This document shows positions 1-5,590 of a stretch of DNA of 6,220 bases, piece by piece. Each line of letters opens with the position of its first letter. Positions within the stretch are counted from its first letter, which is position 1. A program made the translations under genes and the position numbers. The notes beneath the pieces are model-generated. The model made no database searches and was not told the DNA's origin. It saw only the letters and a list, made by a program, of their open reading frames with translations. The stretch comes from Bacillota bacterium (GTDB lineage: Bacteria; Bacillota; Bacilli; Lactobacillales; Enterococcaceae). The stretch spans positions 1 to 6,220 of the forward strand of contig JAEWFE010000055.1 in NCBI GenBank assembly GCA_023389005.1, written 5' to 3'.

Positions 1-1
1 T

Positions 2-376
2 CGTAGCTATTACGAAAAAGGTTATCGTACGAATGTCAAACAAATCGAGATTCAAGGAGATACTTTCACCTTTACGTTTGATGATGGCAGTAAACAAAGC
101 AGTGACTATCGCTATGTAGGCTATAAAGTTTTAAATTACCAAGCGGGAAATCGCGGAGTTAGATATCTTTTTGAGGCCAAAGATTTACAAACAAAAGCCT
201 TTAAATATTTACAATTCAGTGATCATGCTATTTCACCACAAAAAGCTGGACATTTCCATCTATATTTTGGCAATGAGTCTCAGGAAGCCTTACTAAATGA
301 ATTAGAAAACTGGCCGACTTATTACCCAAGCCAACTATCAGCGCATGAAATTGCCCAAGAGATGGTTGCTCATTAA
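2..376 (+). CDS. adcA: AdcA-type zinc ABC transporter lipoprotein, C-terminal ZinT domain (5' partial)
   Basis: Only the last 124 codons are present; the frame is already open at base 2 and ends at TAA 374-376. The visible part matches a ZinT (YodA) domain: a beta-rich segment (TFTFTFDDGS at visible residues 21-30, YRYVGYKVL at 37-45), then FSDH at 72-75 and GHFHLYFGNES at 83-93, and the family-typical ending NWPTYYPS near 103-110. His75, His84 and His86 correspond to the zinc-ligand histidines of ZinT. In Lactobacillales this domain is usually fused behind a ZnuA/AdcA solute-binding domain in a surface lipoprotein that hands zinc to the AdcBC transporter. That fusion is inferred, because the N-terminal part lies outside the window; a stand-alone ZinT protein is the alternative. 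The domain call is secure and the gene symbol less so. No convincing terminator follows it. Confidence 0.85.
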   Translation, partial: RSYYEKGYRTNVKQIEIQGDTFTFTFDDGSKQSSDYRYVGYKVLNYQAGNRGVRYLFEAKDLQTKAFKYLQFSDHAISPQKAGHFHLYFGNESQEALLNELENWPTYYPSQLSAHEIAQEMVAH

Positions 377-385
377 CCATAGCCA

Positions 386-414
386 TAGACAAAGTAAAGA
401 GAATAGAGTAGAAT
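386..414 (+). promoter_or_regulatory. Probable sigma-A promoter for the C26 hydrolase gene
   Basis: TAGACA at 386-391 (5 of 6 to TTGACA) and TAGAAT at 409-414 (5 of 6 to TATAAT) are separated by exactly 17 bp. Transcription would start near 420-422, leaving a leader of only about 15 nt before the GTG at 436. It lies in the 59-bp gap after the zinc-lipoprotein gene, so the hydrolase can be transcribed independently. This is a call by inspection only. Confidence 0.55.
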
Positions 415-435
415 GAAGGCAAAATTTTACAGGAT

Positions 436-1158
436 GTGATTGTAATACGCCCTTTAATTGGACTAATTCCTTTATATGATGAAAAGTTAGAAAGTATATG
501 GATGTTACCCGAGTATCAAAAATTAATTGAGCAAGCAGGCGGGATTCCAGTCGTTTTATCTTTGACTGCGGATGAAGCAACCCTCAATCAATTATGTGAG
601 CAGTTAGATGGCTTACTTTTAACCGGTGGCCATGATGTCAATCCCACACTTTATGGGGAAGAAAAACGTCCCGAATGCCAAGTGTTATGTGAACTACGCG
701 ACAAGATGGAAATTTCGCTAATAAAGTTATTTTTACAAACAGACAAACCTATTTTCGGGATTTGCCGCGGCTTACAAATTTTAAATGTGTATTTTGGCGG
801 CTCGTTGTATCAAGATATTCCAACGCAATTTGCAACTGATTTGGTGCATAGTATGCCAAAACCATATGATCAAGGCATCCATCAAGTGACCCTTTATGCT
901 GATACGCCTTTATATGAGTTGTTACAAACAGGAGAATTAAGTGTCAATAGCCGCCATCATCAAGCGATTAAAGACTTAGCACCTGATTTAGTCGCGATGG
1001 CTCAGGCAACAGATGCCCTAATAGAAGCCGTTTATCATCCGGATTATCTTTTCGTTTGGGCTGTTCAGTGGCATCCGGAGCATATGTATCAATCAACCGT
1101 AAGTAAACAATTGGCACAGAAATTTATCCAAGCTTGTCGTGATAGAAAAAAACTATAG
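436..1158 (+). CDS. Gamma-glutamyl-gamma-aminobutyrate hydrolase family protein (peptidase C26, class-I GATase fold)
   Basis: This 240-residue protein has the full class-I glutamine amidotransferase triad layout: an oxyanion region TGGHDVNP at 63-70, the nucleophile elbow FGICRG with Cys110, SRHHQAIK at 172-179, and the catalytic QWHPE with His213 and Glu215. The length and the GGHDVNP and SRHHQ motifs fit the PuuD-like peptidase C26 family, which cleaves gamma-glutamyl amide bonds (gamma-Glu-GABA in putrescine breakdown, gamma-glutamyl peptides in other members). No putrescine pathway gene is beside it, so the substrate is open; scavenging of gamma-glutamyl compounds is one possibility. No signal peptide is seen, so it should be cytosolic. 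The start is GTG at 436: an in-frame TAG at 409-411 closes the frame upstream, and the next ATG (about codon 23) would remove the first beta strand. No ribosome binding site sits at normal spacing; GAAGG at 415-419 is 16 nt away and AGGA at 431-434 abuts the start. Confidence 0.88.
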   Translation: MIVIRPLIGLIPLYDEKLESIWMLPEYQKLIEQAGGIPVVLSLTADEATLNQLCEQLDGLLLTGGHDVNPTLYGEEKRPECQVLCELRDKMEISLIKLFLQTDKPIFGICRGLQILNVYFGGSLYQDIPTQFATDLVHSMPKPYDQGIHQVTLYADTPLYELLQTGELSVNSRHHQAIKDLAPDLVAMAQATDALIEAVYHPDYLFVWAVQWHPEHMYQSTVSKQLAQKFIQACRDRKKL

Positions 1159-1173
1159 ATACTAGATATTGCG

Positions 1174-1201
1174 TTGACATTTTGAATCGTTGTGCTATGA
1201 T
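1174..1201 (+). promoter_or_regulatory. Strong extended -10 promoter for metY
   Basis: A perfect -35 TTGACA at 1174-1179 is followed after 16 bp by TATGAT at 1196-1201. A TG at 1193-1194 gives the extended -10 form TGCTATGAT. The predicted start is near 1208, giving a leader of about 46 nt that ends in GGAGGG at 1242-1247, 6 nt before the ATG. The leader is too short for a SAM riboswitch or a T-box, so control, if any, would act at the promoter. Confidence 0.8.
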
Positions 1202-1253
1202 TTAATCAAATTCTAATATTTTTTAGTAAATTTACATTTTTGGAGGGATTTTC

Positions 1254-2525
1254 ATGACACAACGCTTCGAAACCATTCAATTACACGGAGGACATACCGT
1301 CGATAAAGAAACAGGAAGTCGTGCCGTACCGATTTATCAAACAACTTCTTATGTATTTGAAAATGCTGAACAAGCCGCGGCACGCTTTGCTTTAGAAGAA
1401 GGCGGAAATATTTATACGCGAATTACGAACCCAACGACTAGTATTTTAGAAGAACGACTTGCTTTATTAGAAGGTGGTGTGGGCGCATTAGCCACAGCAT
1501 CAGGCTCAAGTGCAATTAGCTATGCGATTCAAAACATTGCTAGTAGTGGCGATCATGTCGTATCAGCAAGTACCCTTTATGGTGGGACCTATAACTTATT
1601 TGTCAATACCTTACCTGAATTTGGCATTACTACTACTTTTGTCAATGCTGAAAATCTTGATGAAGTGAAAGCTGCCATTCAAGAAAATACCAAAGCTTTA
1701 TTTATCGAATCACTTGGTAATCCAGATATCAATGTGTTAGATGTGGAAGCGTTAAGTCAAATTGCGCATGAAGCAGGGATTCCATTAATTGTGGATAATA
1801 CTTTTGCAACACCTTATCTATTTAGACCATTTGAATATGGCGCAGATATTACCGTTTACTCCACTACTAAATATATTGGCGGTCATGGCGTTTCCTTAGG
1901 TGGGGCGATCGTTGATTCTGGAAACTTTGACTGGACGAATGGCAAATTTGCGAAATTAGTCGATCCAGATCCTAGTTACCATGGTGTTTCTTGGACGCAA
2001 GCAGCCGGAAATGCCGCTTATATTACCCGTGCTAGAACGATTTTATTACGTGACTTTGGCGCAGCGATTTCACCATTTAATGCTTGGACTTTACTACTAG
2101 GTATCGAAACGTTATCACTAAGAATGGAACGTCATGTCGAAAATGCGCAACGAATCGCTGAGTTTTTAGAAAATCATCCAAAAGTTGCTTGGGTTCATTA
2201 TCCAACCTTAAAGAGTAGCCCATATTATGATTTGGCACAAAAATATTTCCCTAAAGGTACGAGCTCAGTCTTTTCATTTGGACTAAAAGCCGGTAAAGAA
2301 GCCAGTCAAAAACTATGTGGTTCAACGAAAATCTTCTCATTATTAGCAAATGTGGGCGATGCAAAATCATTAATTATCCACCCAGCTTCTACTACCCACT
2401 CCCAATTAAATGAAGAAGACTTGAAAGCAGCAGGTATCCAACCAGAAACCATTCGTATCTCCGTGGGTATCGAAAATGTAGAAGACTTAATTGAAGATTT
2501 AACGCAAGCCTTAGAACAAATTTAA
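1254..2525 (+). CDS. metY: O-acetylhomoserine sulfhydrylase (homocysteine synthase), Cys/Met metabolism PLP enzyme
   Basis: This 423-residue protein belongs to the Cys/Met metabolism PLP-dependent (cystathionine gamma-synthase-like) family. Visible landmarks are QTTSYVF at 29-35, YTRITNPT with Tyr54 and Arg56, the cofactor phosphate loop SGSSA at 83-87, VDNTFATP with Asp181 facing the pyridine nitrogen, and YSTTKYIGGHG with Lys206 as the Schiff-base lysine. A late HPASTTHSQL block at 376-385 and TIRISVGIE with Arg401 bind the substrate carboxylate. The insertion near 222-255 (DWTNGKF, DPSYHGVSW) and the length above 420 separate the MetY group from the shorter (about 380 residues) MetB/MetC/MGL enzymes. 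The expected reaction is O-acetyl-L-homoserine plus sulfide to homocysteine and acetate, in the cytosol, for methionine synthesis by direct sulfhydrylation. The ATG has GGAGGG 6 nt upstream. With its own promoter and terminator it looks monocistronic. The O-acetyl versus O-succinyl substrate cannot be read from the sequence. Confidence 0.93.
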   Translation: MTQRFETIQLHGGHTVDKETGSRAVPIYQTTSYVFENAEQAAARFALEEGGNIYTRITNPTTSILEERLALLEGGVGALATASGSSAISYAIQNIASSGDHVVSASTLYGGTYNLFVNTLPEFGITTTFVNAENLDEVKAAIQENTKALFIESLGNPDINVLDVEALSQIAHEAGIPLIVDNTFATPYLFRPFEYGADITVYSTTKYIGGHGVSLGGAIVDSGNFDWTNGKFAKLVDPDPSYHGVSWTQAAGNAAYITRARTILLRDFGAAISPFNAWTLLLGIETLSLRMERHVENAQRIAEFLENHPKVAWVHYPTLKSSPYYDLAQKYFPKGTSSVFSFGLKAGKEASQKLCGSTKIFSLLANVGDAKSLIIHPASTTHSQLNEEDLKAAGIQPETIRISVGIENVEDLIEDLTQALEQI

Positions 2526-2538
2526 GCAAATGATTATT

Positions 2539-2588
2539 ATCCTTAAGCATTTGGCCGAAATTGGTCGAATGTTTAAGGATTTTTTTTA
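2539..2588 (+). terminator. Rho-independent terminator of metY
   Basis: An 18-bp stem (arms 2539-2556 and 2563-2580, with three G-U pairs) closes on the 6-nt loop 2557-2562 and runs into an unbroken T-tract at 2580-2587. It starts 13 nt after the metY stop codon. The opposite strand lacks a comparable T-run after the stem, so it should stop + strand transcription only and insulate comG from metY. Confidence 0.93.
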
Positions 2589-2609
2589 TTTGTAAAACGC
2601 ATTTTGAAC

Positions 2610-2622
2610 TTTTTTGCGAATT
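2610..2622 (+). promoter_or_regulatory. Candidate com-box (ComX/SigX-type competence promoter) for the comG operon
   Basis: Six T (2610-2615) lead into GCGAATT at 2616-2622. The box TGCGAATT at 2615-2622 matches 7 of 8 positions of the streptococcal/lactococcal com-box TNCGAATA, which replaces the -10 element and is read by the competence sigma factor ComX. It lies 57 bp upstream of the comGA start, the expected place for a late-competence promoter. The best sigma-A alternative is weak: TTGAAC at 2604-2609 with only a poor -10 (TAAGTA, 2626-2631). Cores containing CGAAT also occur by chance inside genes in this window, so position and the T-run carry the argument. Confidence 0.55.
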
Positions 2623-2629
2623 TAATAAG

Positions 2630-2641
2630 TAGAGGCCTCTA
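2630..2641. repeat. Perfect 12-bp palindrome in the comG leader
   Basis: TAGAGGCCTCTA reads identically on both strands and lies 7 bp after the candidate com-box and 37 bp before the comGA start. It would fall at or just after the predicted transcription start. It has no unpaired loop and no T-tract, so it is not a terminator. An operator for a dimeric regulator is possible but is inference; chance cannot be excluded. Confidence 0.45.
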
Positions 2642-2663
2642 TTCATTCTTTCAAGTTAAGGGA

Positions 2664-2673
2664 AAGGAAGTGA
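2664..2673 (+). promoter_or_regulatory. Ribosome binding site that decides the comGA start
   Basis: AAGGAAGTGA matches 9 of 10 bases of the full anti-Shine-Dalgarno complement AAGGAGGTGA and ends 5 nt before the ATG at 2679. This favours 2679 over the in-frame GTG at 2670, which overlaps the site, and over the ATG at 2604, which lies upstream of the candidate com-box and would add 25 residues unlike the family. Confidence 0.85.
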
Positions 2674-2678
2674 GAATT

Positions 2679-3608
2679 ATGCTAATTGAAGATTTTTCTG
2701 ATGAGATGATCGAATTTGGTGTTAAAGAGCAGATGCAGGATATGTATTTGTACTTACGTGAGGATAAAGGGGTAATTCAATTCAGAAAAAATCAAGAAAT
2801 TGCTTCATTTAAAGAAGTCAGTCCCCAAATCGCCCAACAATTAATAACGCGTTTTAAATACTTGGGGGAAATGGATGTAGGAGAACATCGCCGCGCCCAA
2901 CTAGGAGCTATCAGTTATCCATTACATGATGAGGTGCAAAGATTGCGCCTTTCCACAGTGGGGGATTATCGTGGCAATGAAAGTATGGTCATTCGCTTTT
3001 TGTACAATTTATCCGTCGATCATTTGCATTATTTTAGCTATGAACAGTTTGAAACGATTGTCAAACGAACCAAAGCAGCAGGGTTATATCTTTTCAGTGG
3101 TCCGACGGGTTCGGGCAAAACGACTTTAATGTATCAGCTTGCCAAACAAATCAAAGGGCAAGTGATTACGATTGAAGACCCGGTAGAAATTGAGGAACCG
3201 AGCTTTTTGCAGTTACAGACCAACGATAAAATTAATCAAACCTATGATCAATTAATTAAGTTATCTTTGCGTCATCGTCCGGATATTTTAATCATTGGCG
3301 AGATTCGTGATGAACGTACCGCCAAAGCAGCGATTCGAGCCGCCTTAACTGGACACAAAGTATTTGCGACTGTTCATGCTAAAGGCGTCCGTGAAACGAA
3401 AAGTCGGCTCATTGATTTAATCGGCGAAACAAGTGAGTTAGATAATTGTTTGATGGGGGTTATTTATCAGCGGATGTTAAATGATCCCAATGGCCAAGCA
3501 GAAGTGGTTTTTGGTTATGAATTTTACAGTGAACCAGCTATTTATTTACCTTTTAGTGACAGTCTTAAGCAGTATCAGAGGTATTATGATGAAGGTCAAA
3601 AAAGATAA
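2679..3608 (+). CDS. comGA: Competence pseudopilus assembly ATPase ComGA
   Basis: This 309-residue protein is a secretion-type ATPase of the GspE/PilB superfamily in the short Gram-positive competence form, which lacks the long N-terminal domain and the zinc-binding tetracysteine motif of PilB. Seen in order: a QDMYLYLRED segment at 20-29 at the position of the family SDIHL-type motif, Walker A GPTGSGKTT at 141-149, the Asp box EDPVE at 166-170, Walker B ILIIGEIRD at 203-211, and the His box TGHKVFATVHAKG at 224-236. It should form a cytoplasmic hexamer at the membrane and power extension of the ComGC pseudopilus through ComGB. It opens the comG operon behind the metY terminator, and its end overlaps comGB by 20 nt. 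The start at 2679 is chosen from a near-perfect ribosome binding site. Length fits known ComGA proteins (about 310-320). All motifs are intact. Confidence 0.95.
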   Translation: MLIEDFSDEMIEFGVKEQMQDMYLYLREDKGVIQFRKNQEIASFKEVSPQIAQQLITRFKYLGEMDVGEHRRAQLGAISYPLHDEVQRLRLSTVGDYRGNESMVIRFLYNLSVDHLHYFSYEQFETIVKRTKAAGLYLFSGPTGSGKTTLMYQLAKQIKGQVITIEDPVEIEEPSFLQLQTNDKINQTYDQLIKLSLRHRPDILIIGEIRDERTAKAAIRAALTGHKVFATVHAKGVRETKSRLIDLIGETSELDNCLMGVIYQRMLNDPNGQAEVVFGYEFYSEPAIYLPFSDSLKQYQRYYDEGQKR

Positions 3609-4599
3609 AAAAGCCCAAAAGCAACTCGTTTACTTGCTTTCTATTTATTTAAACAGTGGATTTTCGATGCAAAGTAGTTTTCAATTAATTCAACGAGGAA
3701 AACAATTATCGCCGCAGTATTTAGCCCAAATCGAAAAAATGCTTTGTACAGGCACTGAATTAGAAGAAATTTTTCGCACGCTTCACTTCAGTCCACAGAT
3801 TATCGCCCAGATTCAATTGGCGCAAATTCATGGTAATTTACCACTCACTTTAGCTAGTATTTATCAGCAATTAAAACTACGCCAAGAACGTCTTCAAAAA
3901 ATACAGCAAATCTTATTTTATCCTGTATTATTATTGGCATTTTTGGTAGGAATGTTATTGCTGATGCGTTTTATCTTATTACCTCAGTTTATTGAGACGG
4001 GCATGGTCAGCAAAAAACAGGGGATGATTTTCCTGTTATGGTATGCGCCGAATATTTTAGTAGGTGTTTGTGGGATAAGTGTTTTGGGTTATATCTTGCA
4101 AAAAAGTTTATGGCGTCGCTTGCCTGTATTACAAAAAGTCCAATATTATTGCCGAATTCCGGGTATCAAGGCGTTGATTCAGCTGTATTATACGAGCTTT
4201 TTTGCATCTGAGTGGGGCTTACTATTACAACAGGGCTTAGAACTCAGACAAATCATCTTATGTATGCAACAGTTGGAACAGCACTCCTTTATGCATGAAT
4301 TATCACGCGATGTCGCTAAGAAGCTTTCAGTTGGACTCACTTTACAACAAGCCTTAGCCGATGAAGCATTTTTTACACCTGAGTTTACCCAAATTTTGTT
4401 TCAAGGGGAGATGACCGGTGATTTAGGCAAAGAATTAACGATTTATAGTCGCTTGAGTTTAGAAACCTTCCAACAAAAATTACAGCAAGGGATGCAGTGG
4501 ATTCAACCAGTTGTCTTCTTTTTTGTTGCAATTTTAGTGTTGGGAATGTATTTATCAATTTTAATGCCGGTTTACAGTCAAATCGGCCAATTTAGTTAA
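3589..4599 (+). CDS. comGB: Competence pseudopilus membrane platform protein ComGB
   Basis: This 336-residue protein has two type II secretion system F (GspF) repeats, about residues 10-134 and 202-324, each in front of membrane segments. Hydrophobic stretches lie near 109-132, 147-170 and 304-328, the usual three-helix plan of GspF/PilC proteins. Internal duplication is visible as QLAQIHGNLPLTL (76-88) against FQGEMTGDLGKEL (271-283). It should sit in the cytoplasmic membrane, contact ComGA from inside and gather pilins for assembly. The start lies inside the comGA tail; ATG codons at 3586 and 3589 are adjacent, and AGAGG at 3577-3581 is spaced 4 or 7 nt from them, favouring 3589. The frame is open further upstream to 3481, but that stretch is comGA coding read in another frame. 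The 14-nt gap after it holds the comGC ribosome binding site. Confidence 0.93.
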   Translation: MKVKKDKKAQKQLVYLLSIYLNSGFSMQSSFQLIQRGKQLSPQYLAQIEKMLCTGTELEEIFRTLHFSPQIIAQIQLAQIHGNLPLTLASIYQQLKLRQERLQKIQQILFYPVLLLAFLVGMLLLMRFILLPQFIETGMVSKKQGMIFLLWYAPNILVGVCGISVLGYILQKSLWRRLPVLQKVQYYCRIPGIKALIQLYYTSFFASEWGLLLQQGLELRQIILCMQQLEQHSFMHELSRDVAKKLSVGLTLQQALADEAFFTPEFTQILFQGEMTGDLGKELTIYSRLSLETFQQKLQQGMQWIQPVVFFFVAILVLGMYLSILMPVYSQIGQFS

Positions 4600-4613
4600 T
4601 GGAGGAAAAGAGA

Positions 4614-4916
4614 ATGAAAAGAAAAAAATTCAAAGCTTTTACTTTAATTGAGATGATTATCGTACTATTTATTATTGGCATGTTAATGATGATTTTTGTG
4701 CCGAATTTAACTAAAAAAGGCAATGATGCGCAGAAAAAATCAGATATTGCCATTGCTAAGGTTGTTCAACAGGAAATTGAATTATATAAAGCAGAAAATG
4801 GCGAAGAACCAAATGAGGGTAAAATTGTCGAATTAGTCGGTGAAAATCGTGCAAAAATCTATCAAAAGCATAAAGATGAAGTGAAAGATGAATATACGAC
4901 CACCCCAGCAAACTAA
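4614..4916 (+). CDS. comGC: Major competence pseudopilin ComGC
   Basis: This is a 100-residue class-3 signal-peptide protein. A short basic leader (MKRKKFKA) precedes FTLIEM, so prepilin peptidase ComC should cut between Ala8 and Phe9, leaving Glu13 as the conserved +5 glutamate. The hydrophobic helix runs from 9 to about 30, followed by an amphipathic helix and a small, highly charged C-terminal part rich in Lys and Glu. Size and layout fit ComGC, the main subunit of the competence pilus that binds and retracts DNA. It contains no cysteine, so the intramolecular disulfide known from Bacillus subtilis ComGC is not available. GGAGG at 4601-4605 lies 8 nt before the ATG at 4614. An in-frame ATG at 4599 overlaps the comGB stop but would put the ribosome binding site inside the gene. 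Confidence 0.95.
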   Translation: MKRKKFKAFTLIEMIIVLFIIGMLMMIFVPNLTKKGNDAQKKSDIAIAKVVQQEIELYKAENGEEPNEGKIVELVGENRAKIYQKHKDEVKDEYTTTPAN

Positions 4917-5349
4917 GTGTCGAATCATGTCTTTTACTTTGATAGAGTGTCTATTGGTATTGTGGATTTTGACTTCAATAGCGAGTTTAAGTGTGCATGG
5001 TTACCAAAAGATGCAACAACAACTTGAGCGTGCTTGTTTTTTTCGTCAATTTGAATCTAGCTTTTACCTAACCATTGCTCGGGCCATTACCACCGATGCG
5101 CCTTCAGAAATGATTATTAATGCGAGAGGGATTCGCATGGAGCATCCTAAGTTTTCCGCTCTTGTTTATCGCTATCCAGAGGGAATTCACTGTATTTCCT
5201 CTGCTCGTTACCTGCGTTTTAGTAGTAAGACCGGCAATTATGCTCCAGCTAGCAAAGTCGTATTTGCAGATGATCATGCACGGTGCAAGGTTATTTATTC
5301 ATTTTATTTTGGAAGTGGTCGCTATGAAAAGCAAATTATCCCGCTTTAA
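4888..5349 (+). CDS. comGD: Minor competence pseudopilin ComGD
   Basis: The product is 153 residues from the ATG at 4888, which overlaps comGC by 29 nt. The prepilin motif is MSFTLIECLLVLWIL: predicted cleavage before Phe16, Glu20 at +5, then a hydrophobic helix of about 20 residues. The residue before the cut is Ser15 rather than the usual Gly or Ala. A later start at ATG 4927 would leave only Met-Ser before Phe and lose the basic leader (Arg4, Lys10, Arg12), so 4888 is preferred although its ribosome binding site is weak. The C-terminal part is a predicted beta-rich minor-pilin head, and FSSKTGNYAPASKVVF at 111-126 resembles the Gly-Asn turn seen in ComGD and GspH-like proteins. It has five cysteines (11, 21, 50, 102, 133). 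Identity rests on the prepilin motif, operon order and size. Confidence 0.87.
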   Translation: MNIRPPQQTKCRIMSFTLIECLLVLWILTSIASLSVHGYQKMQQQLERACFFRQFESSFYLTIARAITTDAPSEMIINARGIRMEHPKFSALVYRYPEGIHCISSARYLRFSSKTGNYAPASKVVFADDHARCKVIYSFYFGSGRYEKQIIPL

Positions 5350-5590
5350 TCAGCCTGCCTATATTTTTATTGAAAGTTTATTTAGTCTCTTTTTATTTGC
5401 GAGTTGTGCCTTATTACTATGGGGCAGTGCGGTCTCTTATATTCAAAAATTAAAAAGAGAAGAACAATCCTTAGAAAATATGCGCGCGGCTTATGAGCAA
5501 CTGTATGTGCAAGTCTATCATCAGCAATATCAAAAAGTGGATTTTCAGTATGAGGATCAAGGAAAAACACAGGTGATAGCCATTGAATAA
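5324..5590 (+). CDS. comGE: Minor competence pseudopilin ComGE
   Basis: This is a small 88-residue protein, as expected for ComGE. It has a basic N-terminus (Lys2, Lys4, Arg7), then PAYIFIESLFSLFLF: cleavage is expected after Ala12, making Tyr13 the first mature residue in place of the common Phe, with Glu17 at +5. The hydrophobic helix extends to about residue 40, followed by a Lys/Glu/Gln-rich amphipathic stretch (YIQKLKREEQSLENMRAAYEQL). ATG 5324 follows GGAAG at 5311-5315 at 8-nt spacing and overlaps the comGD end by 26 nt; the in-frame GTG at 5315 overlaps that site and is less likely. The frame is open back to 5120, but that is comGD coding in another frame. Pairwise similarity in this family is low, so the call depends on operon position and the prepilin motif. 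Confidence 0.85.
   Translation: MKSKLSRFNQPAYIFIESLFSLFLFASCALLLWGSAVSYIQKLKREEQSLENMRAAYEQLYVQVYHQQYQKVDFQYEDQGKTQVIAIE
5571..5576 (+). promoter_or_regulatory. Ribosome binding site supporting the TTG start of comGF
   Basis: AGGTGA lies inside the end of comGE, 6 nt before TTG 5583. It matches the end of the AAGGAGGTGA complement and supports initiation at TTG. Initiation from TTG here gives the typical short leader (MNKQRA) in front of FTLFE. Confidence 0.65.

Noticed and set aside
362..380. Inverted repeat ATGGTT / AACCAT around the stop codon of the zinc-protein gene, as a terminator
   Set aside because: The stem is only 6 bp and AT-rich, with no T-tract after it; it is too weak to call.
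228..580. Minus-strand open frames of 64 and 80 codons
   Set aside because: They are shadows of the zinc-protein gene and the hydrolase, with no ribosome binding site, promoter or recognisable motif.
1202..1253. Riboswitch or T-box in the metY leader
   Set aside because: The leader is only about 46 nt, AT-rich and without stable stems, so it is too short for SAM riboswitches or a T-box.
2604..2631. Sigma-A promoter TTGAAC with TAAGTA before comGA
   Set aside because: The -10 matches poorly; TAATAA at 2623-2628 is better but would leave only a 13-bp spacer. Kept only as a weak alternative to the com-box.
2392..2646. Minus-strand open frame of 84 codons across the metY end and terminator
   Set aside because: It reads through the terminator hairpin and the antisense of metY, and has no family resemblance or upstream signals.
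2604..2678. N-terminal extension of ComGA from ATG 2604
   Set aside because: It would start upstream of the candidate com-box and run through the palindrome and the ribosome binding site. The extra 25 residues do not resemble ComGA, and the start at 2679 has a near-perfect Shine-Dalgarno.
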